Counted from the stretch's first letter, positions 1 to 4,981 are shown. The stretch is DNA of 5,713 nt from Clostridia bacterium (GCA_017414585.1 JAFQLN010000210.1:1-5713); one strand, 5' to 3'. Numbers and translations are program-made. The notes: generated by a model from the sequence alone, not told the origin.

Positions 1-183
<183 letters not shown>

Positions 184-193
184 TCAGCTATAT

Positions 194-222
194 ATTTTAC
201 TCCATTTTCCCAAAATATACAA
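194..222 (-). promoter_or_regulatory. Candidate sigma-A promoter for gap
   Basis: On the minus strand, TTGTAT (complement of 217-222) and TAAAAT (complement of 194-199) are separated by 17 bases, which would start transcription near 187 and give a leader of about 70 bases before the gap ATG. The -10 matches consensus at 5 of 6 positions and the -35 at 3 of 6. T-runs on the plus strand at 226-230, 237-243, 248-250, 255-258 and 264-268 place A-tracts just upstream of the -35, a likely UP-like element. The region is AT-rich, so other hexamer pairs are possible. Confidence 0.5.
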
Positions 223-414
223 TACTTTTTGCGAAGTTTTTTTCGAATTTACAGTTTTAATAATTTTTCCCGCTTTCCTCACACTTTTTCATGGGTTTTC
301 ACAACATGTTTTCACCGTTTCACTCTCTGTTTTTATTTCTATGAAAGGATACTCATTTCCAATCACAGTTCCGCCTCGGTTTTCGTAGTTTTTGAGAAAT
401 ATTTCTTTTTCCTA
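223..414. other. T-rich intergenic region between divergent gap and rpsF promoters
   Basis: No convincing gene is seen here. Open frames through this stretch translate to phenylalanine-rich, low-complexity peptides without a ribosome binding site. Visible structure: spaced T-runs next to the gap promoter; a loose recurrence of TTTTCA(C) at 286, 296 and 309; and a perfect 12-base palindrome, AGAAATATTTCT, at 395-406, centred about 50 bases upstream of the predicted rpsF start. The palindrome may be an operator or simply an AT-rich UP element. Confidence 0.6.
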
Positions 415-443
415 TTGACACAGAATACTGTTTATGCTATAAT
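415..443 (+). promoter_or_regulatory. Consensus sigma-A promoter of rpsF-ssb-rpsR
   Basis: TTGACA (415-420) and TATAAT (438-443) are both perfect consensus hexamers with an ideal 17-base spacer, and the -10 is preceded by TGC, giving an extended -10. Transcription should start near 450, leaving a leader of about 83 bases. Such a strong promoter fits a ribosomal protein operon. Confidence 0.93.
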
Positions 444-453
444 ACATATTCGA

Positions 454-524
454 ACGGGCAAATTTCAAACCCGTCTCTCTGCCGCTGACAAGATCGATCA
501 GCGGTCTGAAGTCCATAGGGAGGT
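454..524 (+). promoter_or_regulatory. Structured rpsF leader, candidate S6:S18 autoregulatory element
   Basis: Three helices can be drawn by hand. A 5-bp hairpin pairs ACGGG (454-458) with CCCGT (470-474). A hairpin pairs CCGCTGA (482-488) with TCAGCGG (498-504), extended by a G-U pair at 481/505, with a nine-base loop. An outer helix pairs 473-480 (GTCTCTCT) with 517-524 (AGGGAGGT): eight continuous pairs, three of them G-U, leaving an 11-base bulge (506-516) on the 3' side. The outer helix covers the whole rpsF Shine-Dalgarno (AGGGAGG, 517-523). In many bacteria the S6:S18 protein dimer binds an rpsF leader structure that mimics its 16S rRNA site and represses translation. Assigning this fold to that element is inference. 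The first hairpin shares only bases 473-474 with the outer helix. Confidence 0.55.
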
Positions 525-532
525 ATAAAAAC

Positions 533-853
533 ATGGAAAAGATCAACAACTCTTACGAATGCCTTTTTGTTATTGACCCCGATCTCACCGAAGAAGCAAC
601 CAAGGCTATGATCGAAAAGTTTACCAAGATCATTGCAGACAACGGTGAAATCTCCGAAGTCAATGAATGGGGCAAGCGCAAGCTCGCTTATCTCATCAAC
701 GACAAGACCGAAGGTTATTACGTTCTGGTCAACTTCACGGGTGCTCCCACTCTTCCGAGCGAACTCGAAAGAATTTTCGGTATCACCGAAGGCATCCTTC
801 GCTCCATCGTAATCCGTCACGAAGAAAAGAATACTGCTAAGGCAGAAGCATAA
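533..853 (+). CDS. rpsF: 30S ribosomal protein S6
   Basis: S6 is a primary component of the 30S platform, where it dimerises with S18 on the central domain of 16S rRNA. The 106-residue product has the expected size (usually about 95-135) and opens with the YE strand of S6 (residues 8-9). The diagnostic NEWGKRKLAY block lies at 44-53, followed by GYYVLVNF (61-68) and a C-terminal segment containing ITEGILRSIVIR. A short Lys/Ala/Glu-rich tail ends the protein. The ATG is set by AGGGAGG (517-523) nine bases upstream. It is the first gene of an rpsF-ssb-rpsR operon, an order widely conserved in Firmicutes. Translation is probably controlled through the leader fold described at 454-524. Nothing is truncated or unusual. 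Confidence 0.97.
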   Translation: MEKINNSYECLFVIDPDLTEEATKAMIEKFTKIIADNGEISEVNEWGKRKLAYLINDKTEGYYVLVNFTGAPTLPSELERIFGITEGILRSIVIRHEEKNTAKAEA

Positions 854-888
854 CGGATCCATCTTCTTTATTGAAAGAGGAAACAATT

Positions 889-1419
889 ATGGCTAACTTC
901 AATTTCAACAAGGTTATTCTTGGCGGTCGCCTGACGGCAGATCCCGAACTGAAGACTACTCCTTCGGGCATCTCCGTTACCTCTTTCACCGTAGCTGTCA
1001 ACCGTCGTTTCGGCGGCAAGTCCGGTGAAGAAGCACAGGCTGATTTCTTCAATGTAACCGCGTGGCGCCAGACGGCAGAATTCATCACCCGCTATTTCCG
1101 CAAGGCAAGCTCGATCTGCGTTGTCGGTTCGATCCAGACAAGAACCTGGATGGACCAGAACGGTCAGAAGCGCTTTGCAACGGAAATCGTAGCGGATGAA
1201 GCGTATTTTGTCGATGCAAAGAGTGAAAGTCCTCTCGCCGTACAGCAGGCATCTGCCATGTATGCACAGGGCGGACAGAGCGGCTCCTATATGCCGGAAG
1301 GTTACGGCTCTTTCGGAGCTCCTTCGGGCGCAGGATCCTACCAGAACGCGGGTTCCTACCAAGCTCCCGCAGCACCCAAGTTTGAAGATATTTCAGACGA
1401 CGACGAACTCCCCTTCTAA
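889..1419 (+). CDS. ssb: Single-stranded DNA-binding protein
   Basis: SSB coats single-stranded DNA in replication, recombination and repair, and recruits partner proteins through its C-terminal tip. The product is 176 residues. An OB-fold spans about 1-108, beginning MANFNFNKVILGGRLTADPE, with aromatic DNA-stacking candidates Trp59 and Trp87 and the FFNVTAWRQ strand at 53-61. A Gly/Ser/Gln/Pro-rich disordered linker (about 109-163) leads to the acidic tip DISDDDELPF at the C-terminus. The ATG at 889 is preferred over an in-frame TTG at 871. The TTG start would add six residues, and the AGAGG Shine-Dalgarno (876-880) sits eight bases before the ATG and inside the longer version. The gene starts 35 bases after rpsF and is followed by rpsR, the classic arrangement of the general housekeeping SSB rather than a phage or plasmid copy. 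Confidence 0.97.
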   Translation: MANFNFNKVILGGRLTADPELKTTPSGISVTSFTVAVNRRFGGKSGEEAQADFFNVTAWRQTAEFITRYFRKASSICVVGSIQTRTWMDQNGQKRFATEIVADEAYFVDAKSESPLAVQQASAMYAQGGQSGSYMPEGYGSFGAPSGAGSYQNAGSYQAPAAPKFEDISDDDELPF

Positions 1420-1458
1420 TCGGGAATCATGAAAATTTAACAGGAGGCTTATGTAACA

Positions 1459-1773
1459 ATGGATACCGAAAAGACTGAAGTTGTTGTTGCGGAAGAAACC
1501 ACTGCTCCCGCAGCTGAAAGAACCAATGCTGCTCCTCAGCAGAGAATGCAGCGTCAGAACAGAGGCAAGAGAAAAAAGGTTTGCGTATTCTGCGCTGACG
1601 GCATCGAACACGTAGACTACAAGGACACCAAGAGACTTGAAAAGTGCACCTCCGAAAGAGGCAAGATCCTTCCCAGAAGAATCTCCGGCACCTGCGCTAA
1701 GCATCAGAGACAGATCACTGTTGCTATCAAGCGTGCTCGTCACATCGCTCTCATGCCCTACATCTCCGACTAA
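1459..1773 (+). CDS. rpsR: 30S ribosomal protein S18, zinc-type, with N-terminal extension
   Basis: S18 binds S6 on the 30S platform. The conserved core begins about residue 37 ([10 protein letters not shown]) and contains [10 protein letters not shown] (65-74) and GTCAKHQRQ (77-85). Cys42, Cys45, Cys79 and His82 form a CxxC plus CxxH arrangement, suggesting the metal-binding form of S18; Cys63 is an additional cysteine. The first 36 residues are a low-complexity Ala/Thr/Glu/Gln extension. The 104 residues exceed the roughly 75-80 of many S18 proteins, and the whole excess lies at the N-terminus. AGGAGG (1442-1447) lies 11 bases before the ATG. A start-stop pair, ATGTAA, sits between them at 1451-1456. 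Last gene of the operon, 39 bases after ssb and followed by a terminator. Confidence 0.97.
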   Translation: MDTEKTEVVVAEETTAPAAERTNAAPQQRMQRQNRGKRKKVCVFCADGIEHVDYKDTKRLEKCTSERGKILPRRISGTCAKHQRQITVAIKRARHIALMPYISD

Positions 1774-1794
1774 GTTCATACCAGTCAAAACTTT

Positions 1795-1825
1795 CCCGTA
1801 CATCATCCGGTGTGCGGGATTTTTT
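1795..1825 (+). terminator. Intrinsic terminator of rpsF-ssb-rpsR
   Basis: Bases 1795-1804 pair with 1809-1818 in a ten-bp stem (eight Watson-Crick pairs and two G-U pairs) closed by a four-base loop, followed by six T at 1820-1825. It begins 22 bases after the rpsR stop codon. Confidence 0.9.
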
Positions 1826-1842
1826 CATTCTCCGCGGCATAC

Positions 1843-1886
1843 AAAAACAGCGAAAAGACTTTTCTGCCTCTTCGCTGTGATTTTTT
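1843..1886 (-). terminator. Hairpin terminator of the gpsA operon, possibly bidirectional
   Basis: ACAGCGAA (1847-1854) pairs perfectly with TTCGCTGT (1871-1878), an 8-bp stem with a 16-base loop. Read on the minus strand, the stem starts seven bases after the gpsA stop codon and is followed by a short T-run (complement of 1843-1846). Read on the plus strand, it is followed by six T at 1881-1886, so it could also back up the rpsR terminator. The plus-strand T-run overlaps the gpsA stop codon. The minus-strand T-run is short, so efficiency in that direction is uncertain. Confidence 0.75.
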
Positions 1887-2931
1887 ATGCCGTAAACGTG
1901 AACTTTTCCCACGGGATATTCACATCGCTCTTTCCGGCGAGAATCTCATCCACGTGCATGAGAAGCGGGAATTCGTCAGAATCAACCTCCCCCTTTGCCG
2001 CGCGGATTTTGATTGCTCTGGCAACACGTTCCGCGACAACAAGGGATTCCAGCGTAACGCCGTTGAGTTCCGCTTTCGCTTCGTCAATGGTCAGTCCTCT
2101 GCCGAGAAGAATGCCCACCAGTCTCGTTCTGCCGCCGTATACGGTGACGTAAAGATCGCCCGCACCGACGCAGATATTGTCCAGTTTATCCGCGCCCTGG
2201 AGCTTCAGGAGCTTTGTCATTTCCCGCACGCTCTGTCCGAAGACTGCCGCCTGTGAGTTGAAGTGCAGTTCACTGTCAACGCCGAACGCCCGCTGGTTCA
2301 CGCCGATAGTCAGTGCGATGCCGAGCGCATACCCGTTTTTCAGGGCAACCGCGCTTTCAATCCCGACAACATCCGTAGAGAGACTGATGTGATAGTAATC
2401 CGTCTGCATAATCGCTTTGAGTTTCGCAAGTGTTTCGGGATTGCTGCCGCAGAATGCAACTTCCGTCTGATCGTGTGCAACCAGCTCATAACTTGTACAC
2501 GGACCGCCTACCGCATTGAGATCCAGTTTTTTGCCGATCGCCGCAAGCCGCTGTTCCCAAACGTGAGGATAGGGTATCAGTCTGCCGTCTTCCGTGTCCA
2601 TCAAACCTTTGGTCACGGTGAGAACCGGAATGTTCTCCGGAATTTTCGGCAGAACGTACTCTCCGAACCAGTCCACGCCGAAGCTGGAAACGCCGCCGAT
2701 GATCAGATCCGCACCGGCAATCGCCTGTTCCATCTCTTCAATCTGACAGAACTGTACACCTGCCGGAAAATCCTTGGTGAATTTCGGATGCCGGTTGGTA
2801 CGGATACAGGTTTCAATGATTTCCCTGTCAAGCGGTGTTCCGACAAGTCTGACCTCATGTCCGTTTTCTCTTGCGGGAAAAGCAAGTGCCGAGCCCATCA
2901 TGCCCGAGCCGATAATTGTTACTGTCGCCAT
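1885..2931 (-). CDS. gpsA: Divergent GpsA-type NAD(P)-dependent glycerol-3-phosphate dehydrogenase
   Basis: GpsA-type enzymes interconvert dihydroxyacetone phosphate and sn-glycerol-3-phosphate in the cytosol, usually for phospholipid synthesis. The product is 348 residues, close to the usual 330-350. The Rossmann loop is GSGMMG (8-13) near the N-terminus. TVTKGL (105-110) matches the conserved TKG, GGPC (142-145) lies where GpsA proteins carry GPS, and ALKN (196-199) holds the likely catalytic Lys198. GAGDL (256-260) matches the family's GLGDL. It is divergent: the usual SRN substrate-phosphate motif after GLGDL is replaced by GGRTRL (266-271), and Met-Met replaces the usual Ser/Thr-Trp in the glycine loop. 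The ATG at 2931 is chosen over an in-frame TTG at 2949 because AAAGGA (complement of 2939-2944) lies seven bases upstream. It follows the phosphodiesterase gene by 31 bases, probably in one transcript. A related dehydrogenase with another substrate is possible. Confidence 0.82.
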   Translation of the reverse strand: MATVTIIGSGMMGSALAFPARENGHEVRLVGTPLDREIIETCIRTNRHPKFTKDFPAGVQFCQIEEMEQAIAGADLIIGGVSSFGVDWFGEYVLPKIPENIPVLTVTKGLMDTEDGRLIPYPHVWEQRLAAIGKKLDLNAVGGPCTSYELVAHDQTEVAFCGSNPETLAKLKAIMQTDYYHISLSTDVVGIESAVALKNGYALGIALTIGVNQRAFGVDSELHFNSQAAVFGQSVREMTKLLKLQGADKLDNICVGAGDLYVTVYGGRTRLVGILLGRGLTIDEAKAELNGVTLESLVVAERVARAIKIRAAKGEVDSDEFPLLMHVDEILAGKSDVNIPWEKFTFTA

Positions 2932-2962
2932 TACTCTGTCCTTTCTCAATCATCAATCTGAT

Positions 2963-3757
2963 TCAGTCGTGAAGTCCCTTGGAACGCAGGTATTCCATTG
3001 CCCATGCGGGATCATTGGAGGTAAAGAGAACTGCTCCGTTCGCTATAGCCTGATCATATACTTCGGGCGTATCCTTCGGATAGTATACCCACGGTTCCAC
3101 GCCGTAGGATTTCGCAAAATCAAACATTCTCTTTTCCACGACTGTCACGCCGGATGTACCGAACAGACAAACACAGTACGCATAGTCGTAAACGAACCGC
3201 TTCTGATTCTGTCCCATCAGCTCCTGCGGATGATAAGCGTGAATCATGACACGTTCGCCGTATTTCTCGTTGATCCACTCATTCAGTTCACCGCTCCATG
3301 TATTGACGGTACTGCGCGGCGTAATTCCGTATTCGTCCATCATGGCAATCGCCTTTTCCGCCGCTTCATAGGCAAACGCACCGGACATGGCAGGGTAATC
3401 CTTGAGTTCAACATTGAACATCATGTCCGGATAATCTTTCATATAGTCAAGAAATTCACGGAACAGCGGGACTTTTTCCCCTTTGAATTCTTCACCCTTC
3501 CAGCTGCCGGCATCCAGCGCAAGAATTTCGTCAAGCGTATGTTCGCGCACCAGTCCGCTGCCGTTTGTTGTACGGTCCAGCTTGTGGTCGTGTATCATCA
3601 CAAGTTCCCCGTCCTTTGTCATATGCAGATCAATCTCGATCATATCGGGATGCAGAGCCACAGCAGATCGGAAGCTGACCATGGTATTTTCGGGAAAATA
3701 CTTGGAATTTCCCCGGTGTGCGGCAACGGATATCGTATTATGGTAAGGAAGTTTCAT
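2963..3757 (-). CDS. Glycerophosphodiester phosphodiesterase (UgpQ/GlpQ family)
   Basis: GDPD enzymes hydrolyse glycerophosphodiesters, the deacylated phospholipid head groups, to glycerol-3-phosphate and an alcohol. The 264-residue product is a single TIM-barrel catalytic domain. AHRGNS (13-18) has the catalytic His14 and Arg15. PENT (22-25) follows, then IEIDLHMTKDGELVMIHD (40-57) with metal ligands Glu41 and Asp43 and catalytic His56. NVELK (115-119) supplies Glu117 and Lys119. No signal peptide or membrane segment is seen, so it should be cytosolic like UgpQ rather than secreted like GlpQ. The ATG at 3757 has a GAGGAG site (complement of 3765-3770) seven bases upstream. It is the first gene of a two-gene unit with the GpsA-like dehydrogenase, which would use its product. 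Expression may be controlled by the palindrome over the transcription start. The family is clear; the natural head group is not. Confidence 0.93.
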   Translation of the reverse strand: MKLPYHNTISVAAHRGNSKYFPENTMVSFRSAVALHPDMIEIDLHMTKDGELVMIHDHKLDRTTNGSGLVREHTLDEILALDAGSWKGEEFKGEKVPLFREFLDYMKDYPDMMFNVELKDYPAMSGAFAYEAAEKAIAMMDEYGITPRSTVNTWSGELNEWINEKYGERVMIHAYHPQELMGQNQKRFVYDYAYCVCLFGTSGVTVVEKRMFDFAKSYGVEPWVYYPKDTPEVYDQAIANGAVLFTSNDPAWAMEYLRSKGLHD

Positions 3758-3774
3758 TGCACTTCTCCTCTCGG

Positions 3775-3791
3775 AATGTTATTAGAACATT
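3775..3791. promoter_or_regulatory. Palindromic candidate operator over the phosphodiesterase transcription start
   Basis: AATGTT (3775-3780) and AACATT (3786-3791) form a perfect 6-bp inverted repeat with a five-base centre. The predicted minus-strand start is near 3788, so the element covers about -3 to +14, a position where a bound repressor would block initiation. The regulator is unknown; a weak RNA hairpin at the 5' end of the message is the alternative. Confidence 0.45.
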
Positions 3792-3794
3792 TTC

Positions 3795-3823
3795 ATTATA
3801 GCACAATATGAAAGGAAGGTCAA
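3795..3823 (-). promoter_or_regulatory. Sigma-A promoter of the phosphodiesterase-gpsA operon
   Basis: On the minus strand, TTGACC (complement of 3818-3823; 5 of 6 consensus) is followed after 17 bases by TATAAT (complement of 3795-3800), with a TGC extended -10 immediately upstream. The predicted start is near 3788, giving a leader of about 30 bases. Confidence 0.88.
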
Positions 3824-4037
3824 TTGCCATGCGCAAAAAAACTGCCGCATTATCTCCTCTTTTCCCTTTTCCGCTATCCGCTGCCAATTCGCATCCGCTG
3901 TGATATCATATAGAGAAACAACACAAGGGAACTATATCCGGTGACAAGAGGACACGCGCACCGCTGCGGAATAAAAGTCCCCACAGCAAGGCGCCAATGT
4001 TATGAACCGCAGGAATCGGGAGGGACTTTGTGAGGAT
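3824..4037. other. Gene-free region with inverted repeats of unknown role
   Basis: This stretch lies between the phosphodiesterase promoter and the nucleotidyltransferase stop codon. Short frames lack ribosome binding sites, and I see no gene. Structures present: AAAGTCCC (3974-3981) and GGGACTTT (4022-4029), a perfect 8-bp inverted repeat 40 bases apart; CTGCGG (3964-3969), complementary to CCGCAG (4007-4012) and interleaved with the first pair; the palindrome TGATATCA (3901-3908); and the direct repeat ATCCGCTG at 3876 and 3893. On the minus strand the 8-bp pair follows the nucleotidyltransferase gene and ends in CTTTTATT, so it might act as that gene's terminator, although the loop is long and the T-run poor. 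Confidence 0.5.
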
Positions 4038-4712
4038 TCAGTTTTTTCCGACCTCTTTCAGCTTTTTCTGACACCAGCCGAACAACTTCGCATATGCCTC
4101 GTCGAAATCAAAAGTTACGCCGGCTTTCATCCGCATGGCTGTGAGAAGAATCTCCCTGTCTTCCCCGCCCAGCAGCTCTGAAAGCTCCTTTTTTGTCTGA
4201 ACAAACACGCCGCACCGAAGATAGTAAAGATTCTGCAAAATAAAAAATACCGGCTGATATGCCGCACATAGTTTCTCCCCGCTCCGATCTCTGCCGCGAT
4301 GGACATACCGGTGACAAAGTTCATGAAACAGATTTCCGACACTCAGGCGGACAAAATTCCGTACATCTTCCGGTGTATATTCCGGCATCAGCGGCTTCAG
4401 CTCACCGTGTATATCCTTTGTTGTATGCAGAACATGACAGGCTTCCAGCGGGTTCCAGAGCTTCAGCTCCTCCCGTCCGCAGACAAATCCGCAGGAGCGT
4501 TCAAATTCGCCCAGATCACGCAGAATGTCTCTATACGCATCCAGATCCGCAGGCACCAGACCGTCGATCACCAGCATCACGTCAAAATCGCTGTTTTCAT
4601 CTGCCTCACCGCGCAGATAGCTTCCCTGCAGTCCGATGTAGACAAGCCGTTCTCCGAAATATCCGGCAAGTGCCTCCCGCAGTTCAGCGAGATATTCTTC
4701 CGTATGAATCAT
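4038..4712 (-). CDS. Nucleotidyltransferase-fold protein of unknown substrate
   Basis: The product has 224 residues. The motif GLQGSYLRGEADENSDFDVM (27-46) contains Gly30-Ser31 and, 11 residues later, Asp42-x-Asp44, the metal-binding signature of the polymerase-beta-like nucleotidyltransferase superfamily (MNT/KNT-like). The rest (about 95-224) looks helical and includes a His/Arg-rich stretch near HELCHRYVHRGRDRSGEK, then aromatic-rich helices. No signal peptide or membrane segment is visible. The ATG at 4712 has AAAGGAGA (complement of 4719-4726) seven bases upstream; a longer version starting near 4754 would begin inside the tRNA terminator and is rejected. It follows the tRNA cluster in the same direction with no promoter visible in the short gap, so it probably depends on terminator read-through. 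Family members include antibiotic-modifying enzymes, tRNA-modifying toxins and uncharacterised proteins; nothing here decides among them. Confidence 0.8.
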   Translation of the reverse strand: MIHTEEYLAELREALAGYFGERLVYIGLQGSYLRGEADENSDFDVMLVIDGLVPADLDAYRDILRDLGEFERSCGFVCGREELKLWNPLEACHVLHTTKDIHGELKPLMPEYTPEDVRNFVRLSVGNLFHELCHRYVHRGRDRSGEKLCAAYQPVFFILQNLYYLRCGVFVQTKKELSELLGGEDREILLTAMRMKAGVTFDFDEAYAKLFGWCQKKLKEVGKN

Positions 4713-4729
4713 ACTGTTTCTCCTTTCGA

Positions 4730-4746
4730 TTGTCTTGAGAAGACAA
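4730..4746 (-). promoter_or_regulatory. Second hairpin between tRNA terminator and nucleotidyltransferase start site
   Basis: TTGTCTT (4730-4736) and AAGACAA (4740-4746) form a perfect 7-bp inverted repeat around a three-base loop. In the minus-strand transcript it starts within the terminator T-run and ends three bases before the ribosome binding site of the nucleotidyltransferase gene. It could define the 5' end of a processed message or modulate translation. Confidence 0.5.
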
Positions 4747-4775
4747 AAAAGCAAGCCCTTGCGAACTTGCCTTTT
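4745..4775 (-). terminator. Intrinsic terminator of the tRNA cluster
   Basis: On the minus strand, AAAAGGCAAG pairs with CTTGCTTTTT (arms 4766-4775 and 4746-4755, one G-U pair), with a ten-base loop and a run of six T (complement of 4745-4750) that partly doubles as the lower stem. It begins seven bases after the last tRNA-Glu. Confidence 0.88.
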
Positions 4776-4782
4776 CTTATCC

Positions 4783-4854
4783 TGACCCGTGGGGGAATCG
4801 AACCCCCGTTACTGCCGTGAAAGGGCGGTGTCTTAACCGCTTGACCAACGGGCC
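4783..4854 (-). tRNA. tRNA-Glu (TTC), distal copy, CCA not encoded
   Basis: The 72-base cloverleaf has a 7-bp acceptor (GGCCCGT with ACGGGTC, one G-U pair) and a D-arm GTC...GAC. The anticodon loop is CTTTCAC with anticodon TTC (complement of 4819-4821). The T-arm is GGGGG-TTCGATT-CCCCC and the discriminator is A. The next bases are GGA, so the CCA end must be added enzymatically. The anticodon stem CCGCC/GGCAG contains a C-A mismatch (bases 4827 and 4813). It differs from the neighbouring copy at one D-loop base, 4835. It is the last gene of the cluster, before the terminator. Confidence 0.96.
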
Positions 4855-4859
4855 ATTTT

Positions 4860-4979
4860 GTGATCTCCGGATCCGCTTTACAGCGTGGTGACCCGTGGGG
4901 GAATCGAACCCCCGTTACTGCCGTGAAAGGGCGGTGTCTTCACCGCTTGACCAACGGGCCGCAACATCCGGAAGATCAC
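4860..4979 (-). repeat. Inverted repeat bracketing tRNA-Glu, candidate processing stem
   Basis: GTGATCTCCGGAT (4860-4872) and ATCCGGAAGATCAC (4966-4979) are reverse complements apart from one extra base in the right arm. They can form 13 bp with a single bulge, enclosing the proximal tRNA-Glu gene. The arms fill most of both spacers of the cluster. In the precursor RNA they would form a long helix below that tRNA, a plausible target for a double-strand-specific nuclease. Confidence 0.6.
4886..4960 (-). tRNA. tRNA-Glu (TTC), proximal copy, CCA encoded
   Basis: It is identical to the other copy except for a G instead of T in the D-loop (4941), and it has an encoded CCA (complement of 4886-4888). 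The anticodon TTC is the complement of 4925-4927. It carries the same C-A mismatch in the anticodon stem. The identity between copies ends exactly at the mature tRNA boundaries, and the flanks are unrelated. A 13-bp inverted repeat brackets this gene only. Confidence 0.96.
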
Positions 4980-4981
4980 TA

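Noticed and set aside
286..323. Repeated TTTTCA(C) words as an operator array
   Set aside because: Spacing is irregular and the surrounding DNA is T-rich, so chance recurrence is sufficient explanation.
871..888. Six-codon longer ssb start at a TTG
   Set aside because: The TTG start would lie upstream of the AGAGG site that is correctly spaced for the ATG at 889, and SSB proteins normally begin at this ATG.
1810..3811. Long plus-strand open frames (148, 232 and 345 codons) over the gpsA-phosphodiesterase region
   Set aside because: They lie opposite two genes with clear family motifs, ribosome binding sites and a promoter. Their translations show no recognisable domain and are antisense shadows.
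3787..3900. Possible minus-strand short peptide between the phosphodiesterase promoter and 3900
   Set aside because: No start codon with a ribosome binding site, and the frame runs through the promoter of the phosphodiesterase operon.
4713..4754. Longer N-terminus for the nucleotidyltransferase
   Set aside because: The extra 14 codons lie in the tRNA terminator and following hairpin; a good ribosome binding site precedes the ATG at 4712.
4259..4820. Plus-strand open frames of 159 and 173 codons opposite the nucleotidyltransferase
   Set aside because: Shadows: arginine/histidine-rich translations without ribosome binding sites, one running into the tRNA-Glu gene.
4783..4960. Tandem tRNA-Glu genes as a CRISPR-like or mobile-element repeat, or an integration site
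   Set aside because: The repeat units are complete tRNA cloverleaves; no integrase, spacer series or duplicated attachment fragment is present.
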